The notes under the pieces are model-generated. The model ran no database searches, was not told the DNA's origin, and saw nothing but the letters and a program-made list of their open reading frames with translations. A stretch of DNA of 64,000 bases from Microbacterium sp. SORGH_AS_0428 (GTDB taxonomy: Bacteria; Actinomycetota; Actinomycetes; Actinomycetales; Microbacteriaceae): assembly GCF_031453615.1 (NCBI RefSeq), contig NZ_JAVIZT010000001.1:2046001-2110000 (forward strand), written 5' to 3'. The position numbers were made by a program, and so were the translations under genes. Below, one piece after another: positions 41,278 to 49,693 of the stretch. Each line of letters begins with the position of its first letter. The first letter of the stretch is position 1.

Positions 41278-42597
41278 TCACTCGGGGTCGCCGCCCAGCG
41301 GGCCGACCGCGGGGATGGGACCGCCGTCGTCGGCGCCGGTCTTGCGCCAGCGCGCGATGGCGTTGCCGAGGTGGTAGATCACCAGGGCCGCCGCGGTGGC
41401 CACGACGATCGCGCCGAGCTGGAAGTCGCCCCACGACATCGAGAACCCGGCGATCGCCATGACCAGGGCGACGGCGGCGGTGTACTGGTTCACCGGACGT
41501 GAGAAGTCCACGCGGTTGTCGACCCAGATCTTGATGCCGATGATGCCGATCAGACCGTACAGTGCGGTCGTCACCCCGCCCAGCACACCCGCGGGAACGG
41601 AGTTGATGACGGCACCGATCTTGGGCGACAGGCTCAGCAGGATCGCGACGACGCCGGCGACCCAGTACGCGGCCGTCGAGTACACGCGGGTCGCGGCCAT
41701 CACGCCGATGTTCTCGCCGTAGGTGGTGGTGCCCGAGCCGCCGAAGAAACCGGCGACGGTGGTGGCGGCACCGTCGGCGATGAGGGCGCGCCCGGTGGAG
41801 CGGTTGACGGACGCATCCGTCATCGTGGCGACGCCGCGCACGTGGCCGACGTTCTCGGCCACCAGCACGAGCACGACCGGCAGGAACATCGCGATCGCGC
41901 TCCAGGTCCCGCTGCTCGCGAAGTCGGCGATGTGGAAGGTAGGCAGGCCGATCCACGCCGCATCCGCCACGCTGCTGAAGTCGAGCTCGCCGGAGATCGC
42001 GGCGGCGATGTAGCCGACGACGACGCCGAGGAAGATCGAGATCCGGCCGAGGAAGCCGCGGAAGAGCACGCTGAAGAGGATGACGGCGGCGAGGGTGATC
42101 GAGGCGATCACGGGCGCCTGCTGGAAGTTGTTCCAGGCCGCAGGGGCCAGGTTGAAGCCGATCAGCGCGACGATCGCGCCGGCGACGACCGGCGGCATGA
42201 GCTTGTCGACCCAGCCGAGGCCCGCCAGCTGCACGACGACGCCGATGATCGCGAGCAGCACGCCCACGGCGACGATGCCCGCGAGGGCGGAACCCATGCC
42301 GGCGGATGCGGTCGCCGCCGTCACGGGCGCGATGAAGGCGAACGAGGAGCCCAGGTAGCTCGGGAGCTTGTTCTTCGTGACCACGAGGAACAGCAGCGTC
42401 CCGATGCCGGAGAACAGCAGGGTCGTGGCGACGGGGAACCCGGTCAGGATCGGCACGAGGAAGGTGGCGCCGAACATGGCGATCACGTGCTGGGCGCCGA
42501 TCGCGATGGTCGCGGGCCAGTTCAGGCGTTCATCGGGGGCGACGACGTCGCCCGGGGCGACGGTGCGGCCGTTTCCGTGGATCTTCCACAGGGGCAT
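41278..42597 (-). CDS. uracil/xanthine permease (NCS2 family)
   Basis: 439 residues with about 14 transmembrane helices. NCS2 marks are IAIGAQHVIAMFGATFLVPI, YLGSSFAFIAPVTAATASAG, VLVLVAENVGHVRGVATMTD and GGSGTTTYGENIGVMAATRV. The AENVGH motif, with Glu-Asn-Val-Gly-His, places it with UraA-type uracil transporters rather than purine-specific members. It imports nucleobases by proton symport. AAAGGA precedes the ATG. It is transcribed alone, downstream of a palindrome that separates it from purC. Confidence 0.9.
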   Translation of the reverse strand: MPLWKIHGNGRTVAPGDVVAPDERLNWPATIAIGAQHVIAMFGATFLVPILTGFPVATTLLFSGIGTLLFLVVTKNKLPSYLGSSFAFIAPVTAATASAGMGSALAGIVAVGVLLAIIGVVVQLAGLGWVDKLMPPVVAGAIVALIGFNLAPAAWNNFQQAPVIASITLAAVILFSVLFRGFLGRISIFLGVVVGYIAAAISGELDFSSVADAAWIGLPTFHIADFASSGTWSAIAMFLPVVLVLVAENVGHVRGVATMTDASVNRSTGRALIADGAATTVAGFFGGSGTTTYGENIGVMAATRVYSTAAYWVAGVVAILLSLSPKIGAVINSVPAGVLGGVTTALYGLIGIIGIKIWVDNRVDFSRPVNQYTAAVALVMAIAGFSMSWGDFQLGAIVVATAAALVIYHLGNAIARWRKTGADDGGPIPAVGPLGGDPE

Positions 42598-42626
42598 GGG
42601 TGGTCCTTTCCGGGGTGTTCATCCCA

Positions 42627-42693
42627 CGAGACTGCATCTCCCGCACGAGATCACGGGTATCACCCGTGATCTCGTGCCGAAAGTGCGGTCTCG
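42627..42693. repeat. nested palindrome between purC and the nucleobase permease gene
   Basis: The inner perfect arms GCACGAGATCACGGGT (42643-42658) and 42662-42677 are separated by ATC. Outer arms CGAGACTGCA (42627-42636) and TGCGGTCTCG (42684-42693) have one mismatch. It lies 74 bp after the purC stop and 29 bp before the permease start, so it can serve as a terminator of one or a leader structure or operator of the other. Confidence 0.7.
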
Positions 42694-42767
42694 CGGAAAG
42701 TCTGGCGTGCGGCGGCGCGCGGCGGTAGTGTCGTCCGGCCCGCGCGACGACGCGGATGCGGCGAGGG

Positions 42768-43700
42768 TCAGACGGTCGTGAGACGGCGCAGCAGCTCGGC
42801 GTATCGCGCGGAGGTCTGCGCCGCGATCTCGTCGGGCAGGCGCGGCGGCTCCCCCTCGCGGGGAACCCACGCGGCGGCGAGCCAGTTGCGCACGATCTGC
42901 TTGTCGAAGCTCGCCATCCGCTCCGCGGGCGTCGTGCCGGTGCGCCACGCATCCGCATCCCAGTACCGGGACGAGTCGGGGGTCAGCACCTCGTCCGCGA
43001 GGGTGAGAACGCCCTGGTCGTCGAGACCGAACTCGAACTTCGTGTCGGCGAGGATGAGTCCGCGCTCCTCCGCGGTGGCCGCGGCGCGCGCGTAGATCTC
43101 CAAGGAGAGCTCGCGCAGGCGCTCGGCCATCTCGCTCCCCACGATCTCGGCGGTGCGCTCGAACGAGATGTTCTCGTCGTGCTCACCCATCGGTGCCTTG
43201 TAGGCGGGGGTGAAGATCGGCTCGGGCAGGCGGTCGCCGTCGGCAAGACCCGGCGCGATCGGGATGCCGCAGACCGTTCCCGTGCTCTGGTACTCGAGCC
43301 AGCCGGAGCCGGTGAGATAGCCGCGCACGACGCACTCGATGGGCTGCATCTCGAGCGCTCGCACGACCATCGCGCGCCCGGCGACCGCATCCGGGATGAG
43401 TTCGCGTGCGTCATCGTCGGCGCCGAGGACGTGATCGGCGACGAGATGGTTCGGGATGCGGCGGCCGCCGTCGCCACCCGCGAGGCGGTCGAACCACCAG
43501 AGGCTCAGCGTCGTCAGCAGCACGCCCTTGTCGGGGATGCCGGGTTCGAGCACGTGGTCGAAAGAGCTCACGCGGTCGCTTGCGACGACGAGCATGCGCC
43601 CGCCGGAAGCGCCTTCGGGGGTGTCGTCGGGAACGTAGAGGTCCCGGACCTTCCCGGAGTACACGTGCCGCCAGCCGTCGAGGAGCGCAGGGTCGTTCAC
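42768..43700 (-). CDS. purC: SAICAR synthase (PurC)
   Basis: 310 residues from a GTG at 43700 (MNDPALLDGWRHVYSGKVRD). Signature regions are VASDRVSSFDHVLEPGIPDK, ECVVRGYLTGSGWLEYQSTG and LILADTKFEFGLDD. It joins aspartate to CAIR in purine synthesis. GATAAT exactly 6 nt before the GTG fits a leaderless mRNA. Confidence 0.95.
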   Translation of the reverse strand: MNDPALLDGWRHVYSGKVRDLYVPDDTPEGASGGRMLVVASDRVSSFDHVLEPGIPDKGVLLTTLSLWWFDRLAGGDGGRRIPNHLVADHVLGADDDARELIPDAVAGRAMVVRALEMQPIECVVRGYLTGSGWLEYQSTGTVCGIPIAPGLADGDRLPEPIFTPAYKAPMGEHDENISFERTAEIVGSEMAERLRELSLEIYARAAATAEERGLILADTKFEFGLDDQGVLTLADEVLTPDSSRYWDADAWRTGTTPAERMASFDKQIVRNWLAAAWVPREGEPPRLPDEIAAQTSARYAELLRRLTTV

Positions 43701-43744
43701 CCGCCCATTATCCCGTGCGGGCGCCGCTCGGCCCATCGCGTTCG

Positions 43745-44092
43745 TCAGGGCGTGATCTCGTCGAGGAAGGCGTACGCGTCGCGGACGATCTCGGGCCATG
43801 CAGAGCCCCGATCGATGCCGACCTCGATCCACTCGCGCAGCGGACGCCCCTTCATGACCATGCGCTGGGCGATCCCCGCCGCGACGAGCGCGTCGATGCG
43901 CGCGGAGGGCAGCTTGGCCATGAGCGTGCCGTCGAAACCGAGGAAGGCGAAGACCTTGCCCCGGATGCGGACGCCCTCCGAGCCGAACATCCTGCCCACA
44001 TCCACGTCGGGCTCGGCGAGCAGCGGCTCGACGATCGGATCGAAGATCTCGTGACCGCGTCGGCGGGCGACTTCGCGCTGCGGATCCGGCAT
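43745..44092 (-). CDS. TfoX N-terminal-domain-like protein
   Basis: 115 residues from the ATG at 44092. An upstream in-frame ATG at 44125 lies inside the palindromic operator and upstream of the probable -10 TATACA, so it is unlikely to be used. The sequence VGRMFGSEGVRIRGKVFAFL and GRPLREWIEVGID resembles the TfoX_N fold of small cytoplasmic proteins. It is divergent from a PadR regulator and shares its operator. Function unknown. Confidence 0.7.
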   Translation of the reverse strand: MPDPQREVARRRGHEIFDPIVEPLLAEPDVDVGRMFGSEGVRIRGKVFAFLGFDGTLMAKLPSARIDALVAAGIAQRMVMKGRPLREWIEVGIDRGSAWPEIVRDAYAFLDEITP

Positions 44093-44117
44093 GTCGGCAG
44101 GGTACGCCGCGGGTGTA

Positions 44118-44133
44118 TAGTCCATGTGGACTA
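44118..44133. promoter_or_regulatory. probable PadR operator
   Basis: TAGTCCATGTGGACTA is a perfect palindrome with 7-bp arms. It overlaps the rightward -10 candidate TATAGT (44116-44121) of the PadR-MFS operon, and on the other strand sits just upstream of TATACA for the divergent gene. Confidence 0.7.
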
Positions 44134-44151
44134 ATCGACATGGAGTATCGG

Positions 44152-44769
44152 ATGACGGTTCGGATCACCCCGTTGGGCATCATGGTGCTCGCGCTGCTGC
44201 GCGAAGACCCCATGCATCCCTACGAGATGCTGCGGCTCATGAGACTGCGGCACGACGACCGCATCCTGAACGTCACCGGCGGCACCGTCTATCACACGGT
44301 CGCCCGGCTGGAGAAGGCGGGACTCATCGCCGAGGCGGGCACCGCCCGCGAGGGCAATCGTCCCGAGCGCACGACGTACGCGCTGACCGATGCCGGGCTG
44401 GCATCTCTGGACGAGTGGATCCGCACGGAGCTCGTGCGCATCGACCGTCCCGTCGAGTTCCGCGTCGCTCTCGCCGAGGCGCATAACCTCGACCGCGACG
44501 ACGTCGGCGCGCTGCTCGACGTGCGCCGCGCCGCGCTGACGGCTCAGATCGCCGATCTCAGCGCGGGGCTTAACAAGGCCCGCCCGGGGGGAGTCTCCGA
44601 GCAGTACCTCATCGAGGTCGATCGCTCCCGTGCGCTCGCCGAGGCCGACCTGGCCTGGCTCGATGTCTTCCTCGGGCGCCTCGGCGACCCGAGCTTCGCC
44701 TGGGGGCCGGATGCGCACGACCGCACCAGCGACCGGTACCTCACTCAGAGAAAGGCTGCTCGCGAATGA
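44152..44769 (+). CDS. PadR-family transcriptional regulator
   Basis: 205 residues from the ATG at 44152, with GGAG 6 nt upstream. The winged helix includes MVLALLREDPMHPYEMLRLM and VTGGTVYHTVARLEKAGLIA, and the C-terminal part is helical (Vir_act_alpha_C type). It overlaps the following MFS transporter gene by 4 bp, the classical arrangement for a repressor of a drug-efflux pump that is released by the transported compound. Confidence 0.9.
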   Translation: MTVRITPLGIMVLALLREDPMHPYEMLRLMRLRHDDRILNVTGGTVYHTVARLEKAGLIAEAGTAREGNRPERTTYALTDAGLASLDEWIRTELVRIDRPVEFRVALAEAHNLDRDDVGALLDVRRAALTAQIADLSAGLNKARPGGVSEQYLIEVDRSRALAEADLAWLDVFLGRLGDPSFAWGPDAHDRTSDRYLTQRKAARE

Positions 44770-46241
44770 GCGCTCCCACCACCGCCAACACCGCCACACC
44801 CACCCGCAGCCCCTGGCCCGCCCTGTGGGCCCTCGTCATCGGGTTCTTCATGATCCTCGTCGACACCACGATCGTCTCGGTCGCCAACCCGGCCATCAAG
44901 GCCGCGCTGGATCCGAGCACGAACAACCTCGACAACGTCGTGTGGGTGACCAGCGCGTACCTGCTCGCCTACGCCGTGCCGCTGCTGATCACCGGCCGCC
45001 TCGGTGACCGTTTCGGTCCCAAGAACATCTACCTCATCGGTCTCGCGTTGTTCACCCTCGCCTCGCTGGGATGCGGGCTCTCGTCCAGTCTCGGCATGCT
45101 CATCGCCATGCGTGCCGTGCAGGGGATCGGGGCGGCGCTCGTCACGCCGCAGACGATGGCCGTGATCACGCGCACCTTCCCGCCCTCGCAGCGCGGCGCG
45201 GCCATGGGCCTGTGGGGCGCGACCGCGGGTGTCGCGATGCTCGTCGGACCTCTCGCCGGCGGACTGCTCGTGGACGGTCTCGGCTGGGAGTGGATCTTCT
45301 TCATCAACGTGCCCGTCGGCATCATCGGCCTGGTCCTCGCCTGGATCCTGGTGCCGCAGCTCGAGACGCACCGTCACCGCTTCGACATGGTCGGCGTCTT
45401 CCTCTCCGCCCTGGCGCTGTTCCTCATCGTCTTCGGGCTTCAGGAGGGTGAGCACTTCGACTGGGCGCCGTGGGTGTGGATCATGATCGCCGCCGGCGTG
45501 CTGGTGCTGGCGGTGTTCATCTGGACGCAGGCGCGAACCCGCAGCGAGCCGCTCGTTCCGCTCGATCTCTTCCGCGAGCGCAACTTCTCCGCCGCGAACG
45601 TCGGTATCGCCGCCGTGGGCTTCGCGGTGACGGCCATGTCGTTGCCGTTCATGTTCGCGCTGCAGCTGGCGCGCGGGCTCACGCCCACCGAAGCCGCGTT
45701 GTTGATGATCCCCATGGCCGTGCTCTCGGGAGTGCTCGCGCCGCTGGCCGGTCGTCTGCTCGACCGTGTGGATCCGCGCGTCATCCTCGTGCCGGGGCTC
45801 CTGTTGGTGGGGGGATCGCTTGTCTTCAACGCCGTCCTGATCGCCGACCCGGCGACGCCGATCCTGATGTTCCTGCTCCCCTCCGCCCTGCAGGGAATCG
45901 GCAACGCCGGGATGTGGGGGCCGCTGGCCACCACCGCGACCCGCGGGCTTCCGCCGCGTCAGGCCGGCGCGGGAGCGGGCATCTACAACACGACGCGCGT
46001 CGTCGGGTCGGTCATCGGATCGGCCGCGATCGCGGCGGTCATGCAGGCGCGGCTCGAGGCGAACCTCCCGGGCGCGGCGGATGCCACCTCCGGCTTCGGC
46101 ACCGGCACCCTCCCCGAGCCCGTGATCGCGGGGTTCTCCACCGCGATGGCGCAGGCCACGCTGCTTCCCGCGGGGATCGTCCTCCTGGGGCTCGTCGCCG
46201 TGCTGTTCATGCGGCGCCCGAAGGAGCTGGTGCGCCGCTGA
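44766..46241 (+). CDS. MFS drug efflux transporter, DHA2 (EmrB/QacA) type
   Basis: 491 residues with about 14 transmembrane helices. Motif A is ITGRLGDRFGPKNIYLIGLA, motif C is AGVAMLVGPLAGGLLVDGLG, and the N-terminal motif D1 region is VIGFFMILVDTTIVSVANPA. It should export hydrophobic or cationic compounds with protons. It is coupled to the preceding PadR regulator. Confidence 0.9.
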   Translation: MSAPTTANTATPTRSPWPALWALVIGFFMILVDTTIVSVANPAIKAALDPSTNNLDNVVWVTSAYLLAYAVPLLITGRLGDRFGPKNIYLIGLALFTLASLGCGLSSSLGMLIAMRAVQGIGAALVTPQTMAVITRTFPPSQRGAAMGLWGATAGVAMLVGPLAGGLLVDGLGWEWIFFINVPVGIIGLVLAWILVPQLETHRHRFDMVGVFLSALALFLIVFGLQEGEHFDWAPWVWIMIAAGVLVLAVFIWTQARTRSEPLVPLDLFRERNFSAANVGIAAVGFAVTAMSLPFMFALQLARGLTPTEAALLMIPMAVLSGVLAPLAGRLLDRVDPRVILVPGLLLVGGSLVFNAVLIADPATPILMFLLPSALQGIGNAGMWGPLATTATRGLPPRQAGAGAGIYNTTRVVGSVIGSAAIAAVMQARLEANLPGAADATSGFGTGTLPEPVIAGFSTAMAQATLLPAGIVLLGLVAVLFMRRPKELVRR

Positions 46242-46247
46242 CCGCGG

Positions 46248-46320
46248 GTCCGAACTCCTGCGAAACCGGCCGGCCACGGGTCCTGGGACCCCGGCGCACC
46301 GGTTCTGCAGGAGTTCGGAC
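46248..46320. repeat. palindromic element of the CTGCAGGAG family
   Basis: A 22-base arm at 46248-46269 (GTCCGAACTCCTGC then two mismatches then AACCGG) pairs with 46299-46320 (CCGGTTCTGCAGGAGTTC and following). It begins 6 bp after the MFS stop. It shares the CGGTTCTGCAGGAGTTCGG core with the array at 15619-15763. Confidence 0.8.
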
Positions 46321-46405
46321 CGGATGAGGGCGCCCACCGTAGACGCCGCGCCGCCCAGAATCAACGGGCTCTGCGGCCGCGTTGGGCGCTTTCTACTGTG
46401 GAGGT

Positions 46406-46915
46406 ATGAGTAGCCGCATCCGTCCCCTCCTTCTCGGTGGTGTGATCCTCGCCGCTCTCGGTATCGCCGGGTGCACGGCGGGCGCCGTCGACAGCGACCC
46501 GACCGCCTCCGTCACGCGCCCCGCGCCGTCCGGCGAGCAGACGCCGACGGGCGAGGCCGCCCTGCCGACGCCGAGCCAGACGCCGGATGTCGACGATCCG
46601 AGCCAGATCGCGCTCTTCCTGCTCAACCCGGATCGTCGGGAGGATTACAACGAGTCCACGGCCGGACCCGGGGTAATCGAGGCCGGGCATGGGCTGCGCA
46701 TCGACGGATGGTGCGAAGGGGGTCGGGTGTCGTACGAGCTGATGACGGCGGGTGTGGGCGATGAGAAGCGCTCGATCGCGGGCGGCACGTTCGTCTGCGG
46801 CGACGCGATCGTGTCGAACGAATGGGCTTCGATCGACTACACGGGTCCCGTTCAGCTTCAGGTCACCACCACCGATGACATCTCGACCGGATGGGTGCAG
46901 GCGCGGGTGCAGTGA
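46406..46915 (+). CDS. small lipoprotein, unknown function
   Basis: 169 residues. The ATG at 46406 has TACTGT exactly 6 nt upstream and GGAGG immediately adjacent. The signal peptide ends ALGIAGCTAG (Cys23). A Ser/Thr/Pro linker (about 24-65) leads to a compact domain with two Cys (CEGGRVSYELMTAG and TFVCGDAIVSN) that probably form a disulfide. I do not recognise the family. Likely anchored outside the membrane. Confidence 0.75.
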   Translation: MSSRIRPLLLGGVILAALGIAGCTAGAVDSDPTASVTRPAPSGEQTPTGEAALPTPSQTPDVDDPSQIALFLLNPDRREDYNESTAGPGVIEAGHGLRIDGWCEGGRVSYELMTAGVGDEKRSIAGGTFVCGDAIVSNEWASIDYTGPVQLQVTTTDDISTGWVQARVQ

Positions 46916-46918
46916 CCC

Positions 46919-47074
46919 TCATCCTCCGAATGTCGTCCTGAGGGCGATGCCGATCGCGAGAGCCCACATCGCCGCCGCAAGGGTGACGGCGAGCAATGCC
47001 GGTGCGCGCTCGATGATCGCCATGAGAGCGACGAGCGCGGTCTGTCGTATGCCGCCGAGACGACTTCTGCGCAT
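46919..47074 (-). CDS. small membrane protein (51 residues)
   Basis: The short frame encodes MRRSRLGGIRQTALVALMAI followed by a strongly hydrophobic helix (LAVTLAAAMWALAIGIAL) and ends RTTFGG. GGGGA lies about 7 nt before the ATG. Its promoter region (47075-47195) is shared with the divergent XRE regulator and contains two identical operators. That arrangement supports its being a real regulated gene. Function unknown; a toxin-like or membrane-active peptide is one possibility. Confidence 0.5.
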   Translation of the reverse strand: MRRSRLGGIRQTALVALMAIIERAPALLAVTLAAAMWALAIGIALRTTFGG

Positions 47075-47095
47075 TGGGTTCCCCAGGCCGATGGA

Positions 47096-47165
47096 GCATG
47101 TATACATGAGCATGTCACAATGCGGAAATGGGGGCAAGGATGTGTCGCATGTATACATGTGCATG
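47096..47165. promoter_or_regulatory. two copies of GCATGTATACATG-W-GCATG between divergent genes
   Basis: GCATGTATACATGAGCATG (47096-47114) and GCATGTATACATGTGCATG (47147-47165) differ by one base and start 51 bp apart. Each contains the perfect 12-bp palindrome CATGTATACATG. One copy lies next to each divergent gene. They are the likely binding sites of the XRE protein encoded at 47196. Confidence 0.8.
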
Positions 47166-47195
47166 CCAGTGTGCACCGTGTTCGAAGCTGGAGCT

Positions 47196-47471
47196 ATGCC
47201 AGATCCGCTGTCGCCGTGGGACGACTTCGCTCGCCGACTGGGGCTCAATCTCCGCGAGGCTCGGGCGAGACGCGGCATCAGTCAGGAACGCGCCGCTCAC
47301 GCGGCCGGCATCTCCGCCTTCACCTACCGGAAGCTGGAGCGCGGCGAGTCGAACCCGGGTACGCCGGCCAATCCGCGCCTTCGCACACTCGTCGCGCTCG
47401 CGGAGGTGCTCGACACTCCGGTCGAGGTGCTTCTGCCTCCGGTGCCGGAGGGCATCGCGGAAGGTCGCTGA
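47196..47471 (+). CDS. small XRE-family transcriptional regulator
   Basis: 91 residues, essentially only a helix-turn-helix domain: LGLNLREARARRGISQERAA, HAAGISAFTYRKLERGESNP and LVALAEVLDTPVEVLLPPVP. GGAG precedes the ATG. Its own promoter has one of two matching operators, which implies autoregulation together with control of the divergent 51-residue membrane protein. Compare small immunity- or toxin-antitoxin-type repressors. Confidence 0.85.
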   Translation: MPDPLSPWDDFARRLGLNLREARARRGISQERAAHAAGISAFTYRKLERGESNPGTPANPRLRTLVALAEVLDTPVEVLLPPVPEGIAEGR

Positions 47472-47546
47472 TCGCGCCCGCGCGTGGGATGTCGCAGCCT
47501 CGTGCGTGAATGTCGTCGTGCCCGCTCGATGACCCTGGAGTGAAGC

Positions 47547-47918
47547 ATGCCCGCGAGCCGGCCGTCCTGGCAGACGCACGAGTGTCCGACCTGGTGCGAG
47601 GGTGGGCACCGTGAAGACGACCATGTCGACGATCGTGTGCACCGCGCGGTCGCGGAGGGGGTCGACGTCCTTCTCGACCCGGACACGACGACGACCGTCC
47701 AGCTGGAGTTCGCGGTGTGGCGCCGCGACGGTCGGGCCGACACCTGGCTCTACGCCGGGTCGGGGCCGGGCCGGGAGCTGCACATCCCCCTCCCCGATGC
47801 GCCGCGGGTGCTGCGAAGCGCCCTGCGGCTGGCGGGGGTGGAGGATGACGACGTCGAGGAACGGCTGTTGGTCGCGCTGGCCCGCTACGCGGACCCTCCG
47901 GTGAGGGCGGTCCGGTAG
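47547..47918 (+). CDS. DUF6907-like protein
   Basis: 123 residues. Near the N-terminus it has the CPTWCEGGH motif (Cys13, Cys17) followed by further His (REDDHVDDRVH), as in the actinobacterial DUF6907 group, which may bind a metal. The rest predicts a beta-rich domain (TTVQLEFAVWRRDGRADTWL). GGAG lies 8 nt before the ATG. Function unknown. It follows the XRE gene on the same strand after 75 bp. Confidence 0.7.
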   Translation: MPASRPSWQTHECPTWCEGGHREDDHVDDRVHRAVAEGVDVLLDPDTTTTVQLEFAVWRRDGRADTWLYAGSGPGRELHIPLPDAPRVLRSALRLAGVEDDDVEERLLVALARYADPPVRAVR

Positions 47919-47926
47919 GCCGGGAC

Positions 47927-49213
47927 TCAGCCGACGACGCGCGCCGCGATGTCGGTGCGGTACTGCCCGCCCGCCAGCTCGATCGCATCGAGCGCACGGT
48001 ACGCGCGGTCGCGGGCGGTGGCGAAGTCGTCTGCCACGGCCACCACGTTCAGTACGCGCCCGCCCGTCGCGATGAGCTCACCGTCCTGGTCCCGGGTGGC
48101 GGCGTGGGCGATGTGCACGCCCTCGACGGATGCGGCCGCATCCAGCCCTGCGAGCGGGCGGTGAGTGACGGGCGCCGCCGGGTAGCCCTCGCTCGCGAGG
48201 ACGACCGTCACGGCGGCCGTCTCTGAGAACTCCGGCCGCGGCTCGTCCTCGAGGGTGCCGGACGCCGCCGACAGGAGCAGCTGGGAGAGGGGTGTGACCA
48301 GGCGCGGCAGCACGACCTGCGTCTCCGGGTCGCCGAACCGGGCGTTGAACTCGATGACCTTGACGCCGGTGTCGGTGAGGATGAGGCCGGCGTAGAGCAA
48401 GCCGATGAAGGGCGTGCCCTCGCGGTCGAGTTCGCGGATGACGGGGAGGGCGACGGTCTCGGTCACGAGATCGACGAATGCACGTTCGTCGCCGAAGTGC
48501 TCGGCGAGCCAGGGGAGCGGGGAGTACGCGCCCATGCCGCCCGTGTTGGGGCCGCTGTCGCCGTCACCCAGTCGCTTGAAGTCCTGCGCCGGGCTCAGGG
48601 GGCGCACGGTGTCGCCGTCGCTGAGGAAGAAGAGCGACACCTCGGGGCCGGAGAGGAACTCCTCGATCAGCACCGCCCCCGTCGGGAGGAACTCCTCGGC
48701 ATGGGCGAGGGCGGCGTCGCGGTCCTCGGTGACGATGACGCCCTTGCCGGCGGCGAGTCCGTCGGCCTTGACGACGTGCGGGGCGCCCAGATCGTCGAGC
48801 GCTGCCCGCACCTCCTCGATGGTCTGAGCGCGCACCGCGCGGCCGGTGGGGACACCCGCCGCATCCATGATGCGCTTCGCGAAGGTCTTGGAGCCCTCGA
48901 GCTGTGCAGCGGCACGGCCGGGCCCGAAGACCGGGATGCCGCGCTCGCGCAGCGCGTCCGCGACTCCGGCGACGAGGGGGGCCTCGGGGCCGATGACCAC
49001 GAGATCGATCGCGTGGGCGTTGGCGTACTCGGTGACGGCGGTGGGGTCCTCGGGGTTCAGCACCCCGCCGTCGGGTACGCGGGCGATGGCTGCGTCGCGG
49101 GCGATTCCGGCGTTGCCCGGCGCTGCGAGGATCTCGTGGTGCGCCTGTTCGGAGGCGAGCGCGAGGATGATGGCGTGCTCGCGCGCGCCGGAGCCGAGAA
49201 CGAGGATCTTCAC
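47927..49213 (-). CDS. purD: phosphoribosylamine-glycine ligase (PurD)
   Basis: 428 residues from a GTG at 49213 ([20 protein letters not shown]). ATP-grasp features are [60 protein letters not shown] and [20 protein letters not shown]. It makes GAR, step 2 of purine synthesis. TAGGGT lies 7 nt before the GTG, so the mRNA may be leaderless. Confidence 0.95.
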   Translation of the reverse strand: MKILVLGSGAREHAIILALASEQAHHEILAAPGNAGIARDAAIARVPDGGVLNPEDPTAVTEYANAHAIDLVVIGPEAPLVAGVADALRERGIPVFGPGRAAAQLEGSKTFAKRIMDAAGVPTGRAVRAQTIEEVRAALDDLGAPHVVKADGLAAGKGVIVTEDRDAALAHAEEFLPTGAVLIEEFLSGPEVSLFFLSDGDTVRPLSPAQDFKRLGDGDSGPNTGGMGAYSPLPWLAEHFGDERAFVDLVTETVALPVIRELDREGTPFIGLLYAGLILTDTGVKVIEFNARFGDPETQVVLPRLVTPLSQLLLSAASGTLEDEPRPEFSETAAVTVVLASEGYPAAPVTHRPLAGLDAAASVEGVHIAHAATRDQDGELIATGGRVLNVVAVADDFATARDRAYRALDAIELAGGQYRTDIAARVVG

Positions 49214-49264
49214 GCGCCCCACCCTACCGAGAGCGGCTCGCGGGCGCCGGGGTAGCGTGGCGTC

Positions 49265-49618
49265 ATGCCGCGCATCACCACCGACGCCGGCCGCGCCGCG
49301 CTCGCCGCGGTGGCCGCGGCCGACCAGCCCGCCCGCACCGATCTCGCCACGGCCGTGCGGTACCTCCTGCAACTGCTCGCGGAGAAGGCGCCCGGTCACA
49401 CGGTCGAGGTGCGCGTCCCGCCTTTCGGTGCGGTCCAGATCATCGAGGGGCCGCGTCACACCCGCGGCACGCCGCCGAACGTCGTGGAGACCGATGCGCG
49501 CACCTGGATCGCCCTGGCGACAGGTCTTCAGTCGTGGTCGGATGCGGCGGCCGCCGGCCGCATCCGCGCCTCCGGTACCCGGTCGGATGTCTCCGACCTG
49601 CTTCCGTTGCGCCCGTAA
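49265..49618 (+). CDS. sterol-carrier-family-like small protein
   Basis: 117 residues. The sequence resembles the small SCP-2-like proteins encoded beside purD in Microbacteriaceae: [40 protein letters not shown] and [20 protein letters not shown]. No catalytic motif is visible. TAGCGT exactly 6 nt before the ATG indicates a leaderless transcript, divergent from purD (51 bp). Confidence 0.7.
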   Translation: MPRITTDAGRAALAAVAAADQPARTDLATAVRYLLQLLAEKAPGHTVEVRVPPFGAVQIIEGPRHTRGTPPNVVETDARTWIALATGLQSWSDAAAAGRIRASGTRSDVSDLLPLRP

Positions 49619-49651
49619 CCGCCGCGGAGGCCGGCGCGACCATCCGATAGG

Positions 49652-49670
49652 GTAGGCAAGGCTTACCTCA
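49652..49670 (+). promoter_or_regulatory. DtxR/IdeR-like iron box before the heme uptake operon
   Basis: GTAGGCAAGGCTTACCTCA matches the consensus TTAGGTTAGGCTAACCTAA at 14 of 19 positions and lies 24 bp before the htaA start. With iron plentiful the repressor should shut the operon off. Confidence 0.75.
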
Positions 49671-49693
49671 CTTAACTCCGGAATGGTCCCGCC

